DNA from: Aspergillus flavus
Taxonomy: Eukaryota; Ascomycota; Eurotiomycetes; Eurotiales; Aspergillaceae
Length of the DNA: 64,000 bases
Assembly: GCF_009017415.1 (NCBI RefSeq)
Contig: NC_092407.1
Coordinates: 1,736,001-1,800,000, forward strand
Direction of reading: 5' to 3'
Both the position numbers and the translations under genes were made by a program. Every line of letters begins with the position of its first letter. Position 1 is the first letter of the stretch. The notes under the pieces are model-generated. The model saw nothing but the letters and a program-made list of their open reading frames with translations. It did not search any database and had not been told where the DNA came from. Positions 1-12,254 of this stretch are shown in pieces.

Positions 1-608
1 ACTCAACAGCTGCTTCTTTCTCCAGACCGCCTACATCTCCAAAAAAACCTTTTTCACGAAGTCCGGTGGCTCTCCGCCGCAATCCCGCCTACGAGTCCAA
101 TGGGGGCGGACCGATGGCCTTTGTCGACGATCTGGGCCCTCATGACGAACGGAGAATGTCGCTAGGCCCCGAAAGAGATATGATCATTCGGGGGAGGTAT
201 TCCAACACTCCGTCTCTCCCCTCGGCCCAGAATGAGCCCTCTGCAGTGCATGAGAATCGTGAACCTCTCCAACATTTACTCCCTCCACCTTCTAGCGGAT
301 CGTCCCTGACCAGGATTTTTCCATTCTCATCAAGCACACTTCCTGATTTGCAGATCCCGCTACCTACGATCCAATTGGGTTTTTTTCTTCTTAAGGTTGT
401 TTCAGCGTTCCAGCCCTGCAGCCCTCTCGCAGTGAATCCCTGGATGTTTTACCCTTTGCTACTGCTAGCAGCGTTAAACCTACGAACTCAAAGCATCGGC
501 ATGCAAACAATGTTTCTCATAATACACCTTGTTGCCGTTAGCCTCAGCATGCAGTTTGGCGTTATGTGCCTTTGGCAGACTCCACGGTTGATGATGTTCT
601 CCAAATAA
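1..608 (+). CDS. 3' end of an unidentified gene (partial)
   Basis: An open frame enters from the left edge of the window (frame 3) and runs to a TAA at 606-608. The first ~115 codons are Ser/Pro/Arg-rich, as in a disordered tail, with the stretches AYESNGGGPMAFVDDLGPHD and PSSGSSLTRIFPF. The last ~75 codons change character and become hydrophobic, with codon use that looks intronic or untranslated, so the true stop may lie earlier after an unrecognised splice. No domain is visible and I do not recognise the gene. It could be the cytosolic tail of a membrane protein. Most of the gene lies outside the window. Confidence 0.4.
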   Translation, partial: STAASFSRPPTSPKKPFSRSPVALRRNPAYESNGGGPMAFVDDLGPHDERRMSLGPERDMIIRGRYSNTPSLPSAQNEPSAVHENREPLQHLLPPPSSGSSLTRIFPFSSSTLPDLQIPLPTIQLGFFLLKVVSAFQPCSPLAVNPWMFYPLLLLAALNLRTQSIGMQTMFLIIHLVAVSLSMQFGVMCLWQTPRLMMFSK

Positions 609-1135
609 AGACCACTCTGGCTTTTGTACTACCAGAACTTGTTGTTCCCAGCTCATGTTACTTTCTCTCCGTCATTGCAGTTTCCACGAAGTATGCAATC
701 ACGAAATTTGTTTTTGAGCGCATAGTATGTATACATAAGATCATGATCTACAATGAAATCCAGCTCTCCTTTGAGAAGTATATACGGACGTCAATAAAAA
801 AGATAAGAATAGATACCTTCTGCAAAACTGAGTTGTAGTCATCGAGGAGATATAGTCCAGATATTAAAATCAATAATGAAAACATATGAGTATCAATGAA
901 ACGAACAAGCTGTCCAATAGATGGCCTATCGAAGCCACAGCCATAATATAGGTGGCTCTCCAAAGGCTTCCTACGAATGAGAGAATGCATTCAAGCGTCT
1001 ATATACTGTTAGGAGTTCATGTTCTCACTTGTTAACTACCTAGAAACAAAGTCTAGCGCGAAACTATCCAAATAAACAAAGCAGGTTCTAACTACTATGG
1101 CAACTACATATAGATATACAAAGAAAACATCTAAC
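609..1135. other. intergenic, convergent gene ends
   Basis: AT-rich spacer between the plus-strand partial gene and the 3' end of the minus-strand DUF3292 gene. It presumably holds both 3' UTRs. The small open frames inside have no coding character. Confidence 0.5.
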
Positions 1136-3288
1136 TCAATGACTCTCCCAAAATTGCGCATCCATAGCAATCAGTCGATTAAATAACTGATTCCTTCCCC
1201 GCATACCAGTAACATGATAAGATTGATATTGAGGCTCCATCCTCGAAATCACCAACCCATCAATGGAATCCTTGGTCCCGGCCGTCAACTCAACAATCAG
1301 CTTCCCCTTCCAACCCAGCCCCTCCGTCTTCTTCAGTTCCTTGATCTCATTGATAGGAATCTGAAACAAAACGGCACTCTTCTTCTGATTCTCCAGTCGC
1401 AAATCATCCAGTTTAGCAGACTGACAAGTCGTGAAATAGAGTACGGGCTGTTCCTGCGACGAGTCGATGACCACTGTACCTCGCTTGCGCTCAAACTTTG
1501 CCTCGAATTTGAGAGGCCCGACAGGTGGTGCCGTGATCCAGCCTCGTCGGCTTAACAGACCAATTAGGTTCTTCGTGTTTGCTGATTCTGTAATTCTCAT
1601 TGCGCGGTCGAATGCGATGTGCCCTTTCATTGCTGTTGCGATTGTTCGGCCGATGAACTTGAGAATCTTGGACCATTTTTTCTTGCGGGCTTCTGCTTTG
1701 GAAAGTTCTAGTTTGGGGCTTGGGGTTTGCGATATGAGAGCTGAAGAGGGTTCATCTTTGTTTTTGCCAGAAGTTATACTACCGAAAGGTTTGCGAATAG
1801 GCCATAATGGTTCATTGTTGTGTGAGGTTGGGGGTGGAGGCAACGGTGTGGAGTTGATTTCACCAAGACGAAGAAGGGCTAGGGTGAGTTGGGCGTTTGT
1901 GGGAACGCCTTTAAGAAGTGTACTAGTGTCTAGTTAGCATATATAATGTTCCTCTGCTTGCAGGGGAATTACTTTTGTAAGTCTAGATACTCTTTCCAGT
2001 TTGCAACCTTGTCGTTCAAGAAGGCTATAGTGCGTTGCAGGACAGGGTCACCAAAGACGGCCAGTCCCAAGAGAAAGCTGCCAGACTTGATCATAAAATG
2101 ACTCGATGTGACAAGGGATATCAGAGCTATAGATATCAACATCCCCACCAGTTGCAGGCGGGGTGCTATGGCAAGGAATGGTGGGGTGGGGGATAAAATA
2201 CTATTCGGGCCTTGGTCAGAGACAATGTTTAGTTTGCGTTTGGGGTAAGTACTAACTTTGAAAATTGCTCATATATATCTGTGATATCGCCAAGTATACG
2301 CATTGTCTGGTTCGTAGCCTTTGATATCTTCTTCTTCATAGGCTTTTTGGTTTTATCTTCGACTGGTGCATTCTCAGCTTGCACATCTGCAGTGATTGCC
2401 CCGACATCGACTGGTTCAGGCTCAGATGAGCCCTCAGCATCATCATCATCAATCACTGATTGGCCGTATTTGCCTCGTGCACTTTCCATAGCGATATTAG
2501 CGATATCGTTGACCAAGTTGGAGGCCTCCTGCTCTGCTGCTTCGCCTTTGTATGTTTCTGGGGAATTGGTAATACTATCACGCGTAGACTGCTCCACACT
2601 ACCAGCATCTGAGCCATCCCCTGAAGTGATTCTAGGAGGGAAGAGCAGGGACCGTGTGGATGGGAACAGAATCAACGCAACAAGAACACCGGTGGTCACA
2701 GGAATAAGAAGATCCAAAAACCATGCAACAAAGTAAGTCTAAACAAGTTAGCTTGATACTAATGCTGCATGTTCAACACAAAATATTGTAACTAACTATG
2801 CAGAAAGCTGTTGTACGTCTAGGCTCTTTCCATGACCGCAGTCTAGTGACGTGACTGAAGATATTAACCAATCCTACAACCACAGAAGTGTAGAACCGTT
2901 CAGTAGTTGCCCGCAGCTTTTCTGGGGGAAATTGTTCCTCGTCTGCCCGGTTGAGGTCTAGCTCGTCTTGGGGAGGGCCTTGTATAGCTTTAACATGATG
3001 TATTTGCTACTCGAGAGGTCATTAGAATGATGTATAGTTCCTCTAGATGGGATAAGCTTAACATACCTTGTTAAACCTCCGAACAAGCAACCATAGATCC
3101 TCATTAGAAAGATCAGGCATAAGTTGCTCGTCTACTATCTTGGAAGCCTGCTTCCACTTGACGTCTGACTGTTTTCCATTATTGTTGACCTTTTGAACGG
3201 CATTGCTCTCTCCTGGCGCTAATAAGGCATGGTCATGGGTGTCTGTATCTTCGAAACCACCTGGTATCTCTTGTTCGTTGCTCATCAT
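1136..3288 (-). CDS. DUF3292 family protein
   Basis: A five-exon model closes in frame: 3288-3067, 3006-2797, 2738-2257, 2200-1973, 1922-1136, giving 642 residues. All four introns (50-60 nt) are GT-AG. The N-terminal region carries the motif PDLSNEDLWLLVRRFNKQ, which I associate with the fungal DUF3292 family (function unknown). Exon 3 opens with a hydrophobic segment (YFVAWFLDLLIPVTTGVLVA) and a Pro-rich hinge. Exon 4 holds a second hydrophobic pair (VGMLISIALISLV, SGSFLLGLAVFG), so the protein is probably membrane-anchored. The C-terminal ~230 residues form a soluble, mixed beta/alpha region that resembles a PH/GRAM-like fold (my inference). The gene is divergent from prp28, with 437 bp between the starts. 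The start is the first Met of a tandem Met-Met. Confidence 0.85.
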
Positions 3289-3725
3289 CTATCAATACCT
3301 ACTTCAGATACGTCCAGGATTGATTCTTGTAAGGAATATAATCATAAATATTTGCAATAGGCGCCCACGGAAGACAAACTGTCGTCCTCGCAGATCACAT
3401 ATCAGTATTCCCTCATCCTTCTAATTGGCCAATATCTAGCACCGCCTTGTAGTAGTGGCAGTATATTTATAGTCTCTATCAAAATGAGATGCATGCATCT
3501 ACCGTAATATGTACTAGCCCATAAAGCTATAGAAAGAGAAACAGCTTCACTTAAGGCTGCAGAGCATCTATTCCAACCACTCCGACTCAAATAAAGCCAT
3601 ATCCTGGGGCTAATCTCACACGTGACTGCGCGACACCGCCCGGCCTTACAAATTCTAGAAGCCGCGGCATGGTCATCCATTGGTGATTCCGAAACAACTT
3701 TCAGTCACTATTTGCATTCGCCATC
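3289..3725. promoter_or_regulatory. divergent promoter region, DUF3292 gene / prp28
   Basis: A 437-bp non-coding interval separates two divergently transcribed start codons and must carry both promoters. I see no strong TATA box or recognisable operator. The prp28 start context is gccATCATGG. Confidence 0.55.
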
Positions 3726-6324
3726 ATGGACGATATCGTGATGAACGGTTCGCCAGAGGTGCCTCCTCCACAACCACCTCCCGAACCCGTCGAGCGACCT
3801 CCTACACCCCCTCCGCCTCCCCCAGAAGAATCCGTCGCCCCTCCTCCGCCGCCAGAGGTCGTTGCTCCTCCACCTCCGCCCGAAGACCTTCCTCCTGCGC
3901 CTCCGCCACCTGAACCGAAGAAGAAGAAGGTGGGATGGGGCGCGAAGAAGCCGGCAGCTACACCGCTTAGTGTAGAGGAACTGGTTCGCAAAAAGAGGGA
4001 AGCTGATGCGGCAGCTGCTAGGGTATGTTTTCCCTCTCTTGTTTTCTTAGAGCTTAGCATATGATGTCAACTCTACTGGTTGGCTCTGGGAGCTGCATCT
4101 GAATGTACATGGCTAATGGGAGCGTTTGTATACAGCCGAAATTCTTATCGAGAGCCGAAAGAGAACGAATCGCCCTCGAAAAACGAGCAAAGGAAGTCGA
4201 AGCAGAGCGAAGGCTAAAGGCATCAAATGGTGTCGACAGGAGTGCGACTCAGTCACCTTCAGTTAGCTCTGAAGTCAATCACAGCGATGGAAGGACTATA
4301 CCAACCGGCCCCCGGGCTATGAGGAGCTCAGACACTCCTACCGCACCAGCTGCTATGCGCAATTCTCATTCCCATAATAAAAACCGCGACCTATCGCCGC
4401 CTCCACCACCGAAGTCAATGTCTTTCGGTCTTGCAAGTTCGAAAGGCGACAAGCGACCAGTCGATGATGATGAAGTAGCCGCTCAGGTGGCATTGGTTAA
4501 GCAGAGGTATATGGGCGCAGACCAGACGTCGACTTTCTCAGCGAAGAAGAAGCGGAAGAGGACGACAGACCGGAAGTTCAATTTCGAGTGGAATGCAGAA
4601 GAAGACACAAGCGGAGATTACAACCCCCTGTATCAACATCGACACGAGGCCAACTTCTTTGGACGTGGTCGACTGGCAGGTTTCGGAGACGATGTCGCCG
4701 ACAACGTGGCGAAGAAGTATGCAAGAGCCCTGGAGGACCGCGACCACGAAGCGGGAGGTATTCGGGCCCGAGAGATCCTGGAAATGGAGCGTCGGCGGAG
4801 AGAAGAGAGCACCCGCAACCAGCTTGACAAGCACTGGAGCGAGAAGAAACTGGAGCACATGCGCGAGCGCGACTGGCGCATCTTCAAGGAAGACTTCAAC
4901 ATCAGTACCAAGGGTGGAAGTGTACCGAACCCCATGCGGTCGTGGGATGAGTCTGGTCTCCCCAAACGTCTCATGGAGCTCGTCAACAAGGTTGGCTACA
5001 AGGAGCCTACACCTATTCAACGTGCTGCTATCCCCATTGCCATGCAGTCTCGCGATCTCATCGGTGTCGCCGTCACCGGTTCCGGTAAGACGGCCTCCTT
5101 CCTCCTCCCCCTGCTAGTCTACATCGCCGAACTGCCTCGTATCGACGAGTTCGAATGGAGAAAGAACGATGGCCCCTACGCTATCGTCCTTGCCCCGACC
5201 CGTGAATTGGCCCAGCAAATCGAGATCGAGGCCAAGAAATTCACAGAACCTCTCGGCTTCAACGTCGTCAGTATAGTCGGAGGCCACTCTTTCGAAGAGC
5301 AAGCCTACAGTCTCCGCAACGGCGCAGAAATCATCATCGCCACGCCAGGTCGTCTAGTCGACTGCATCGAACGCCGCATGCTAGTCCTCAGCCAATGTTG
5401 CTACGTCATCATGGACGAAGCAGACCGCATGATCGACCTAGGGTTCGAAGAACCCGTCAACAAGATCCTCGACGCCCTCCCAGTCTCCAATGAAAAGCCC
5501 GACTCCGAGGAAGCCGAGAACTCAATGGCCATGAGCCAACACATCGGCACAAAAGACCGCTACCGTCAAACAATGATGTACACAGCGACAATGCCCACAG
5601 CCGTGGAACGCATCGCCCGCAAATACCTCCGTCGCCCAGCCATCGTCACAATCGGCAGCGCCGGTGAAGCCGTCGACACGGTCGAGCAGCGCGTCGAGTT
5701 CATCGCAGGCGAAGACAAGCGCAAGAAACGTCTGGGCGATATCCTCTCTTCTGGCGAATTCCGACCGCCGATCATCGTTTTCGTCAACATCAAGCGGAAC
5801 TGCGATGCTATCGCCCGCGAAATCAAACAATGGGGTTTCTCCTCTGTCACTTTGCACGGTAGTAAGACCCAGGAACAGCGTGAAGCCGCCCTGGCTTCGG
5901 TACGGAACGGCCAAACGGATGTTCTGGTGGCTACCGATCTGGCTGGTAGAGGTATCGATGTTCCTGATGTCAGTCTGGTTATCAACTTCAACATGGCGAC
6001 TACTATTGAGAGTTACACTCATCGTATCGGTCGTACCGGTCGTGCGGGTAAGAGTGGTGTGGCTATTACTTTCTTGGGTAACGAAGATACGGATGTTATG
6101 TATGTTTTCCCTTCTCTCCCTCTATTGATATTGATATTGGTGGTTCCGGGCGGTTATGCTAATGGCTTTACAGGTACGATCTCAAGCAAATGATTATGAA
6201 ATCATCCATCTCTCGACTACCGGAGGAACTGCGCAAGCATGAAGCCGCACAATCAAAGCCTACGCGCGGGTTTGCGAAGAAGAATGATGACAACTCTGCG
6301 TTCGGATCAAAGGGTGGATGGTGA
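3726..6324 (+). CDS. prp28: pre-mRNA splicing ATP-dependent RNA helicase Prp28
   Basis: DEAD-box helicase of the U5 snRNP. In the known family it exchanges U1 for U6 at the 5' splice site. Exons 3726-4022, 4136-6099 and 6174-6324 give 803 residues, the usual length for Aspergillus Prp28. The N-terminus is a proline-rich tract (PPPPPPEES and similar), followed by a charged region containing FNFEWNAEEDTSGDYNPLY, typical of Prp28/DDX23. Helicase motifs in order: Q motif with PTPIQRAAIP, motif I AVTGSGKT (~residue 411), PTRELAQQ, TPGRL, DEAD in MDEADRMIDLGFE (~525), TAT in place of SAT in YTATMP (~580), and HRIGRTGR (~728). The intron at 6100-6173 splits the Met codon of DTDVMYDLKQ, and the last exon encodes the basic tail ending SKGGW. 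It is tail-to-tail with the aminopeptidase gene. Confidence 0.97.
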
Positions 6325-6631
6325 TCGTCTAATGCCGGGTGTTAATGTCTATATGATATCAAAATATAAAGGTTCCCATTTCTCTGTATTACATAATAAC
6401 TGCATAGAGATCGGGCAGGGCTTGGTTCTCAAATTATTTTCCCTATTATGCATACTCAACGTTATATGTACTCGGTAGAGCTGAATGGTATTTTCTAGTA
6501 TACATCGGAATCTGATCCGTAGAGTTTTAAACGTTTAACCCGATTGGGCGTGATGCAAGGATTTATTCCAGATCCTCAGTTCTTAACATGTCCATCATCC
6601 CACACTAAATTCATTATTAGTATGCTATCCC
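6325..6631. other. intergenic, convergent 3' UTRs
   Basis: A 307-bp spacer between the stops of prp28 (+) and the aminopeptidase gene (-). It is AT-rich and presumably holds overlapping 3' UTRs. I see no gene in it. Confidence 0.55.
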
Positions 6632-9624
6632 TCACAGCTTGCCATCGCGGAGATAGCCATTCGACTTCAGCCAAGATTCTACATCAGTGCGGTCACGGTT
6701 GATCCAGTTGATCTTGGCCCGGATGGCATCGAGACTCTGCTCAACGGCACGGTCAAAGCCCTAAAGAGATGTTAGTCACACAGAATAGGCTCCATGTACA
6801 AATCGAACTTACCTTAGTATCCTTGTCCTTGAAGAAGTCCTCCACCTCCTTCAACTGCGCCTCGGTACAGAAGCTGGAAGTAGTGAGCTGAACAACAGTG
6901 CCCAGCATACCAAGTCCCGGAGGCAGACGCTTGTAGAGTGCATCCCAGTTGTTCTTCATCCAGGCCCAGCGAGCCTCAATACCGGCTGTGTGGTTGCGCA
7001 GACCGCCAAGAGGCATGTAGATATCCTGGTTCTTAACTTCATCGCTGAGGGCAAGGCCCAGAGTACGCTGGATGAGGGCCGGGTCTTCAGCAGAGCCGAG
7101 GCAGCGAAGAGCAGTGGTCTTCTCATCAGAGGTAGGAGCGTTGCGGAATCGGTCGTACACGACATTGTACTCCTTCTCGCCACCGTTCTTCAGAACGATG
7201 CTGAAAACGCTACCGCGGATGTTCGGATGGATAGCGCTGGTTTCGCCCGCGGCAAAGCGTTGGAACATCTCCTGGGCGGCCTTGACGACAACTGGATCCT
7301 CGGCCGAGCCGGCAGCGCCAAACAGAAGCGCCTTGAATTGCTGCAGGATGTGGCCATCCTTCTCTGAGAATTCCCAGCCAATCTCGTGAGTCTTGGAGCT
7401 GACCAAAGCGCGCTGGAACGCCTTCAAAGCATCCTTAGCTTGGCTATCCTCGAAGAGCCATGCGGCCCGGAGAGTACCAACGCGGGCCACGATCTCATTC
7501 CACACGATGAACTCAGCCTCGTTATCAAAGCCCTTGAGGAGCGAGAGCAAACCGGAGGTGCTCTGGTAGCCAGACGAAGCTAGGGCACCAGCATCCGCAA
7601 TCATACCGGCGCGGTCTTCGACAGTCAGCAGGCCCTGCTTGGCCGCCTCACCAAGCTTAGTGAGCCGTTCAGGAGTATAGGAGGTACGATAGATAGCAGA
7701 ATGGTCGGCGTTCAGCTTATAGAAATCAAGGTCGGGCACCTTGAACTGGCCCTCACGCTCAGTCAACATGGTGTTCTCATCAAGACCCTGCTTTGTACGC
7801 AAGCCCAACATGACAGGGTACAGAGTAGTGTCCTCTTCTGGGCGAACATCGCCAGTGCGCAAGAAGCGGTTCTGGGTCAGCTTGATCGACGAGCTAGCAG
7901 CATCCTCGGCCACAGTGACCACAGGGAATCCGACGTTCTTAGTCCAGATATCCATGACCTGCTCGACAGGCTTTCCACTTGCGTCAGCAAGAGCAGCCCA
8001 CAGATCACCAGTCTGGGTGTTTCCATAAGCGTGCTTCTTAATGTAGTTGCGGACACCCTGGATGAAAACGTCCTCTCCCAGGTACTTCGAGATCATGCGC
8101 AGCACGGAAGAACCCTTCATGTAGGAAATGGCATCGAAGATCTGGTTGATCTCGTCGGCACGCTTGACAGGCACTTCAATAGGGTGGCTACTACGGAGAG
8201 AGTCGAGGGAAAGCGCGCCCTGCAAGCTGTCGATGACGTAAGTCTGCCAGACCTTCCACTCCGGGAAGAAACTGTTGCAAGAGTACCACGACATCCAGGT
8301 TGCAAAGCCTTCGTTGAGCCAAAGGCCATCCCAGAAATCCATGGTGACAAGGTTTCCGAACCACTGGTGAGCCAGCTCGTGCTGAACGACCTCGGCAATA
8401 CGCTCCTTGCGCGAAGCACCACTGTTCTTCTCGTCTAGAAGCACATCGACGATACGATAGGTAATCAGACCCCAGTTCTCCATGGCGCCTGCACTAAAGT
8501 CCGGCACGGCGACCATGTCCATCTTAGGGAGAGGGAAACTGCTATCAAAAGCCTTCTCATAGAACGCCAGTGTCTTAGCAGCCAGATCCAACGAGAAGCG
8601 GCCATGCTCAATATCCTGATCCGGCGTAGCATACACACGGATGGGGACACGGAAGTCCTTCGTCTCAATGTAGTTCAGGTGACCGACAATGAAAGCCACG
8701 AGATACGTGGACATGAGTGGGGAAGTGTTGAACTTGACGACCTTCTTGCCGCCTTCGACATCAGTCTCCGAAGCAACGTCCATGTTGCTCAGGCAGGTCA
8801 TGCTCTTGTCAGCGATTAAAGTCACAGTGAACTTGGCCTTGAGGGCTGGCTCGTCGAAGCAGGGGAACGCTCTGCGGGCATCCGTGGGCTCCATCTGGGT
8901 CGAAGCAAGATATTTGGTCTCGCCGTTTGCCGTCTTGTAAGACGACCGGTAGAAGCCAGCCATATTGTCATTGAGGATGCCGGTGAAGGTGAGCTTCAGC
9001 TGGGCGGAGGATCCGGCGGGGATCGTCTCGGCGAACTTGACGGTAGCTACTTGGGTATCCTTGTTGACGGAGATCTCCGGGCTGGAGGTGACGACGGAGC
9101 CCTGAGCGGATACGATGGCACTGTGGATGTCGATCTCGTTGGAGTTGAGGGAAATGGAAGTAGTATCTTCGGTGACCTGGAGGCTACGCTAACCATGAGC
9201 TTCAACCACGGACAGATGGATATCAAGTGGATACATACTCGATCACAACGGTACCCTCATATTTGAAGGACTCGAAATTCGGCTCCAAGGTCAGGTCATA
9301 ATGGACCGGCTTGACATTGGTGGGCAGGACCTCACGGCCATGGGTGATGTTCGTCGAGCCCGAAGGCACATCAGCACGACGACACATCCTGCGATAGGAG
9401 CAGTAACGCTTGGAGATTTGAGTAAGGGGAGAACGGCGGGAGGATAAGCGGTTGACGGAGCTGGATGAGGCGGCGGAGGGTGAAGAAGGAGCAGTCGTAG
9501 AGGAAGAGGGGCCAGATAAGGAACGAGAGAAGAGGAGGGGACTTCTGGAGGGGAAGGAAAGCGGTGGCTTCTTCGCTGAGTTTAGTACCAGCGGCGGTAA
9601 CCGCGTAGAAGAGAAGCGATGCAT
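6632..9624 (-). CDS. ape2: M1 family zinc aminopeptidase (Ape2/Aap1-like)
   Basis: Releases N-terminal residues from peptides; the closest known group is yeast Ape2/Aap1 and the puromycin-sensitive aminopeptidases. Exons 9624-9239, 9183-6813 and 6760-6632 give 961 residues, close to yeast Ape2. The catalytic zinc signature HELAHQWFGNL (~residue 400) is followed 18 residues on by the third zinc ligand Glu in WLNEGFA. The exopeptidase motif GAMENWG lies just before it. The C-terminal ERAP1-like helical domain ends NWINRDRTDVESWLKSNGYL. The first ~90 residues are rich in Ser/Arg with few acids (MHRFSSTRLPPLVLNSAKK), so they may act as a mitochondrial presequence. An internal Met in front of the catalytic region could give a cytosolic form. 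Introns at 9184-9238 and 6761-6812 are GT-AG. Confidence 0.96.
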
Positions 9625-10440
9625 GGGCCCCGCTGAATGGAAGGGAAAGGATAAGATAATGGTGGAAAGGCGGAAGAGGGGTAGTTCCCAATGGACTAAT
9701 CACGGAACAAGACACCAGAACAATAGGGACCACCTAAACAATCCCGACCTTGGAGCAAACAATCAACTGCGATGTGTTATTCCACGTCCTAAGGAAAATC
9801 ACGACGGTTAGCCTTTTGCGGCAGGCGGTGAATCTCGCCTCCCGTTTTCCCTCGGCCAATCGGCTTGCCCGTCCCCAGCCAGCTTGTTGCCCAATTTAGC
9901 GGCGGGGATATAGTTATTCCGCACAAATTTTTGCTATATATCCCGTCCGCTTGCCCTCTACCCTAGTTCATTATACATATACATTCTTTCAGCAAGTAAT
10001 ACTCACATACAGCAGATGCCATGCTCTTCCCCCACAGGCAGATCGTTGTCGAGCTGTCCTTTCGAGGGCAGTACTTGCAAGACCGTACACCAGCCAGTTT
10101 GAGGGGTCCATGACTGCAATTTTTTTGCATCCTTCGTGGATGGGCTTCCATAGATGACTGGGACACATAAATCTCTTCAAATAGTCTATTATTCAAAATA
10201 ATCGAAACTTTTTAAAATCTCTCTATAAAGATCTATCCTACAATTAAGAATCGAAGTGGTATCCGTAACATGTTGAACCGGGGTATAACTTTGTTGACCA
10301 AACCAAATGTGCAAAATCAAAAATCCCCAGAAATTCCCAACTCCAGACAAATGCTCCGCTGTAAACATTATGATTACGCTTGAAAATAATGATGTTGAAT
10401 CTTGAACTCATGAATCATGTCTAGGTTGTCCTAGACAATC
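9625..10440. promoter_or_regulatory. aminopeptidase promoter and permease 3' flank
   Basis: An 816-bp spacer. The part next to 9625 is the aminopeptidase promoter, and the part next to 10440 is the 3' UTR of the permease gene. There is a C/T-rich stretch on the minus strand just upstream of the aminopeptidase start. I see no further gene. Confidence 0.5.
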
Positions 10441-12254
10441 TTAGGAGTGCTGTTGCTCCTGTTGCCATTGCGCTTGACGAATTTCAGCTTCCGCCAACGG
10501 GAGACGTGAGATGACACTCCGAGACCAGCCGTCAGCATCCACCACGGTTTCCTTGACCAGCACATAGTTGCCCAAGCGTGGGAGCAAAACGGCCCACACG
10601 AGGTAATAGATTCCACCGGCTGCGAAGATTCCCAGGGCCACCACACAGTGCAGGTAGTATGGGAGTTCCTCGTAGACGCTCTGTCCGGCACTTGGGGGCA
10701 CGTACGGCGCCACCACCAGATACACGTTGGACAAGCAGAAGAAGATGGTCACGGGAAGTGTGGCGCGGATACCAGGGTTCCAGTCGGGGAACTTTGTCTT
10801 GTGGGTGAAGTAGACATAAACGAGGCCACCAGATACAAAGACGTTGATGATGGCGAGCGGGTACGAAATCAGGTTGACCAAGAAGTTATAAGCGTCTCCG
10901 GGAGGGGGAGCCAGTAAGATGATGATCGAGACGATGTAGTGCTCAAACAGACCAGCGGCCGGCGCATTAAGTGGCTTGTTGCTAGCGAAAAACTTCGAGA
11001 GAGGCAGGACACCCTCACGTCCCAGCTCTTGGACGATGCGACCTTGAGAGAAGATCACCGACAAGACATTGCCAAATGCTGATAAGGCGACGAAGACCGA
11101 CATGACCTTCTCTGCCCTCGGGCCAAACATGTTACCGAAAAAGACGGCGGCGACAGTCTGGCCAGAACTAAGAAACTGTTCTCGAGGGACGGCGGCGAAA
11201 TAAGCGATGTTGCAGAGCATGTAAAGGACTCCAACGGATCCGATGGCAATTGGCGCGGCGATCTTCAATGTGCGTGTGGGGTTCTTGGTCTCACTCAAAG
11301 CCTGTGACTAGTTAGAAAATGGTGTCACGCGATAGTAATCGACATTACTTACGTAGTTGGCATTCGAGTAGCCGATAAATGACCAGATAACGTTATATAG
11401 TGACATGACGATTCCATAACCGCTATTCGTTGTGCCTTCAAAAGCATTCCGGAAGTTGTGAGGGGGGTTATCGATCTTCATATGACCTCCGAGGGCAACA
11501 AACCCACAGACGACGACGAACACGATGATGACAAGCTTGACCACACCAAGGAAGTTTTGGAGATGAAGACCCCACTTCAAGGCGAAGGCATGAATGAGGA
11601 AAGCAGCAGAGATACAGGCCAACCCAATGCCACGTTGGTTCCAACGGTCGACCTCGACATCAGCGGCATTGAGGATGTACTCGCCGAACACCACACTGTT
11701 GCTCGCAGCCCAGCCAAGTAACATGACGTAAGAAGCATACATGCATGTTATGAGGAACTTGGGCTTCTTGAAGACATATTCAAGATAGTTCTTTTCACCA
11801 CCGTTCCTAGGCATGGTTAGTCCGACTGATCTCAATGAAAGATAGTACAGGACGGTAGTAAACGTACTTCGGGATAGCAGTACCCCATTCCAGGTACACG
11901 GCGGTACCGGCCATGGCAATGACAGTGCCAATCACCCACATGAACAGGGAAAGTCCAACACTACCGGCCAACGACAGGATAGTACTTGGCGTAGCAAAGA
12001 TACCAGTTCCAATGACTCTGTTGAAGATCAGGAACGAGGCGCTAACCACGCCAATTTGCCGGCGGTCTTCAGGTGTTGCGTCGAAGACATTGCCCTCATC
12101 TGCACGGTATAGTTAGATCACGGCTTCCGATTCATCGAGATAGATCACAATGCATACATAGCTGAGAGACACCATCGGCCCTCCGGGGCCCTTCTTCCAG
12201 GGCCTTTGTGTCCGGCATGACTCCCTTTGCGGATTTCGAAGCTGAATCGCTCAT
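10441..12254 (-). CDS. mup1: amino acid permease, Mup1-type high-affinity methionine transporter
   Basis: Plasma-membrane APC-superfamily transporter. Exons 12254-12158, 12099-11868, 11806-11353 and 11301-10441 give 547 residues, and all three introns (51-61 nt) are GT-AG. TM1 carries the broken-helix motif RVIGTGIFATPS, the substrate site of APC permeases. This is followed by AGSVGLSLFMWVIG, YLEWGTAIPKNGGEKNYLEY and later LSETKNPTRTLKIAAPIAIG, all as in the fungal Mup1/LAT-like group. About twelve membrane spans are visible. The N-terminal ~35 residues are soluble and hydrophilic, and the C-terminus ends QWQQEQQHS. Methionine as substrate is inferred from family resemblance; other neutral or sulphur amino acids are possible. 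Confidence 0.92.

Noticed and set aside
3701..4060. 119-codon Gly/Ser-rich open frame on the minus strand
   Set aside because: It is the antisense shadow of the proline-rich N-terminus of Prp28.
4538..6022. Several 120-175-codon frames on both strands inside prp28
   Set aside because: Shadows of a GC-rich, well-supported coding exon; none has a domain or proper splice context.
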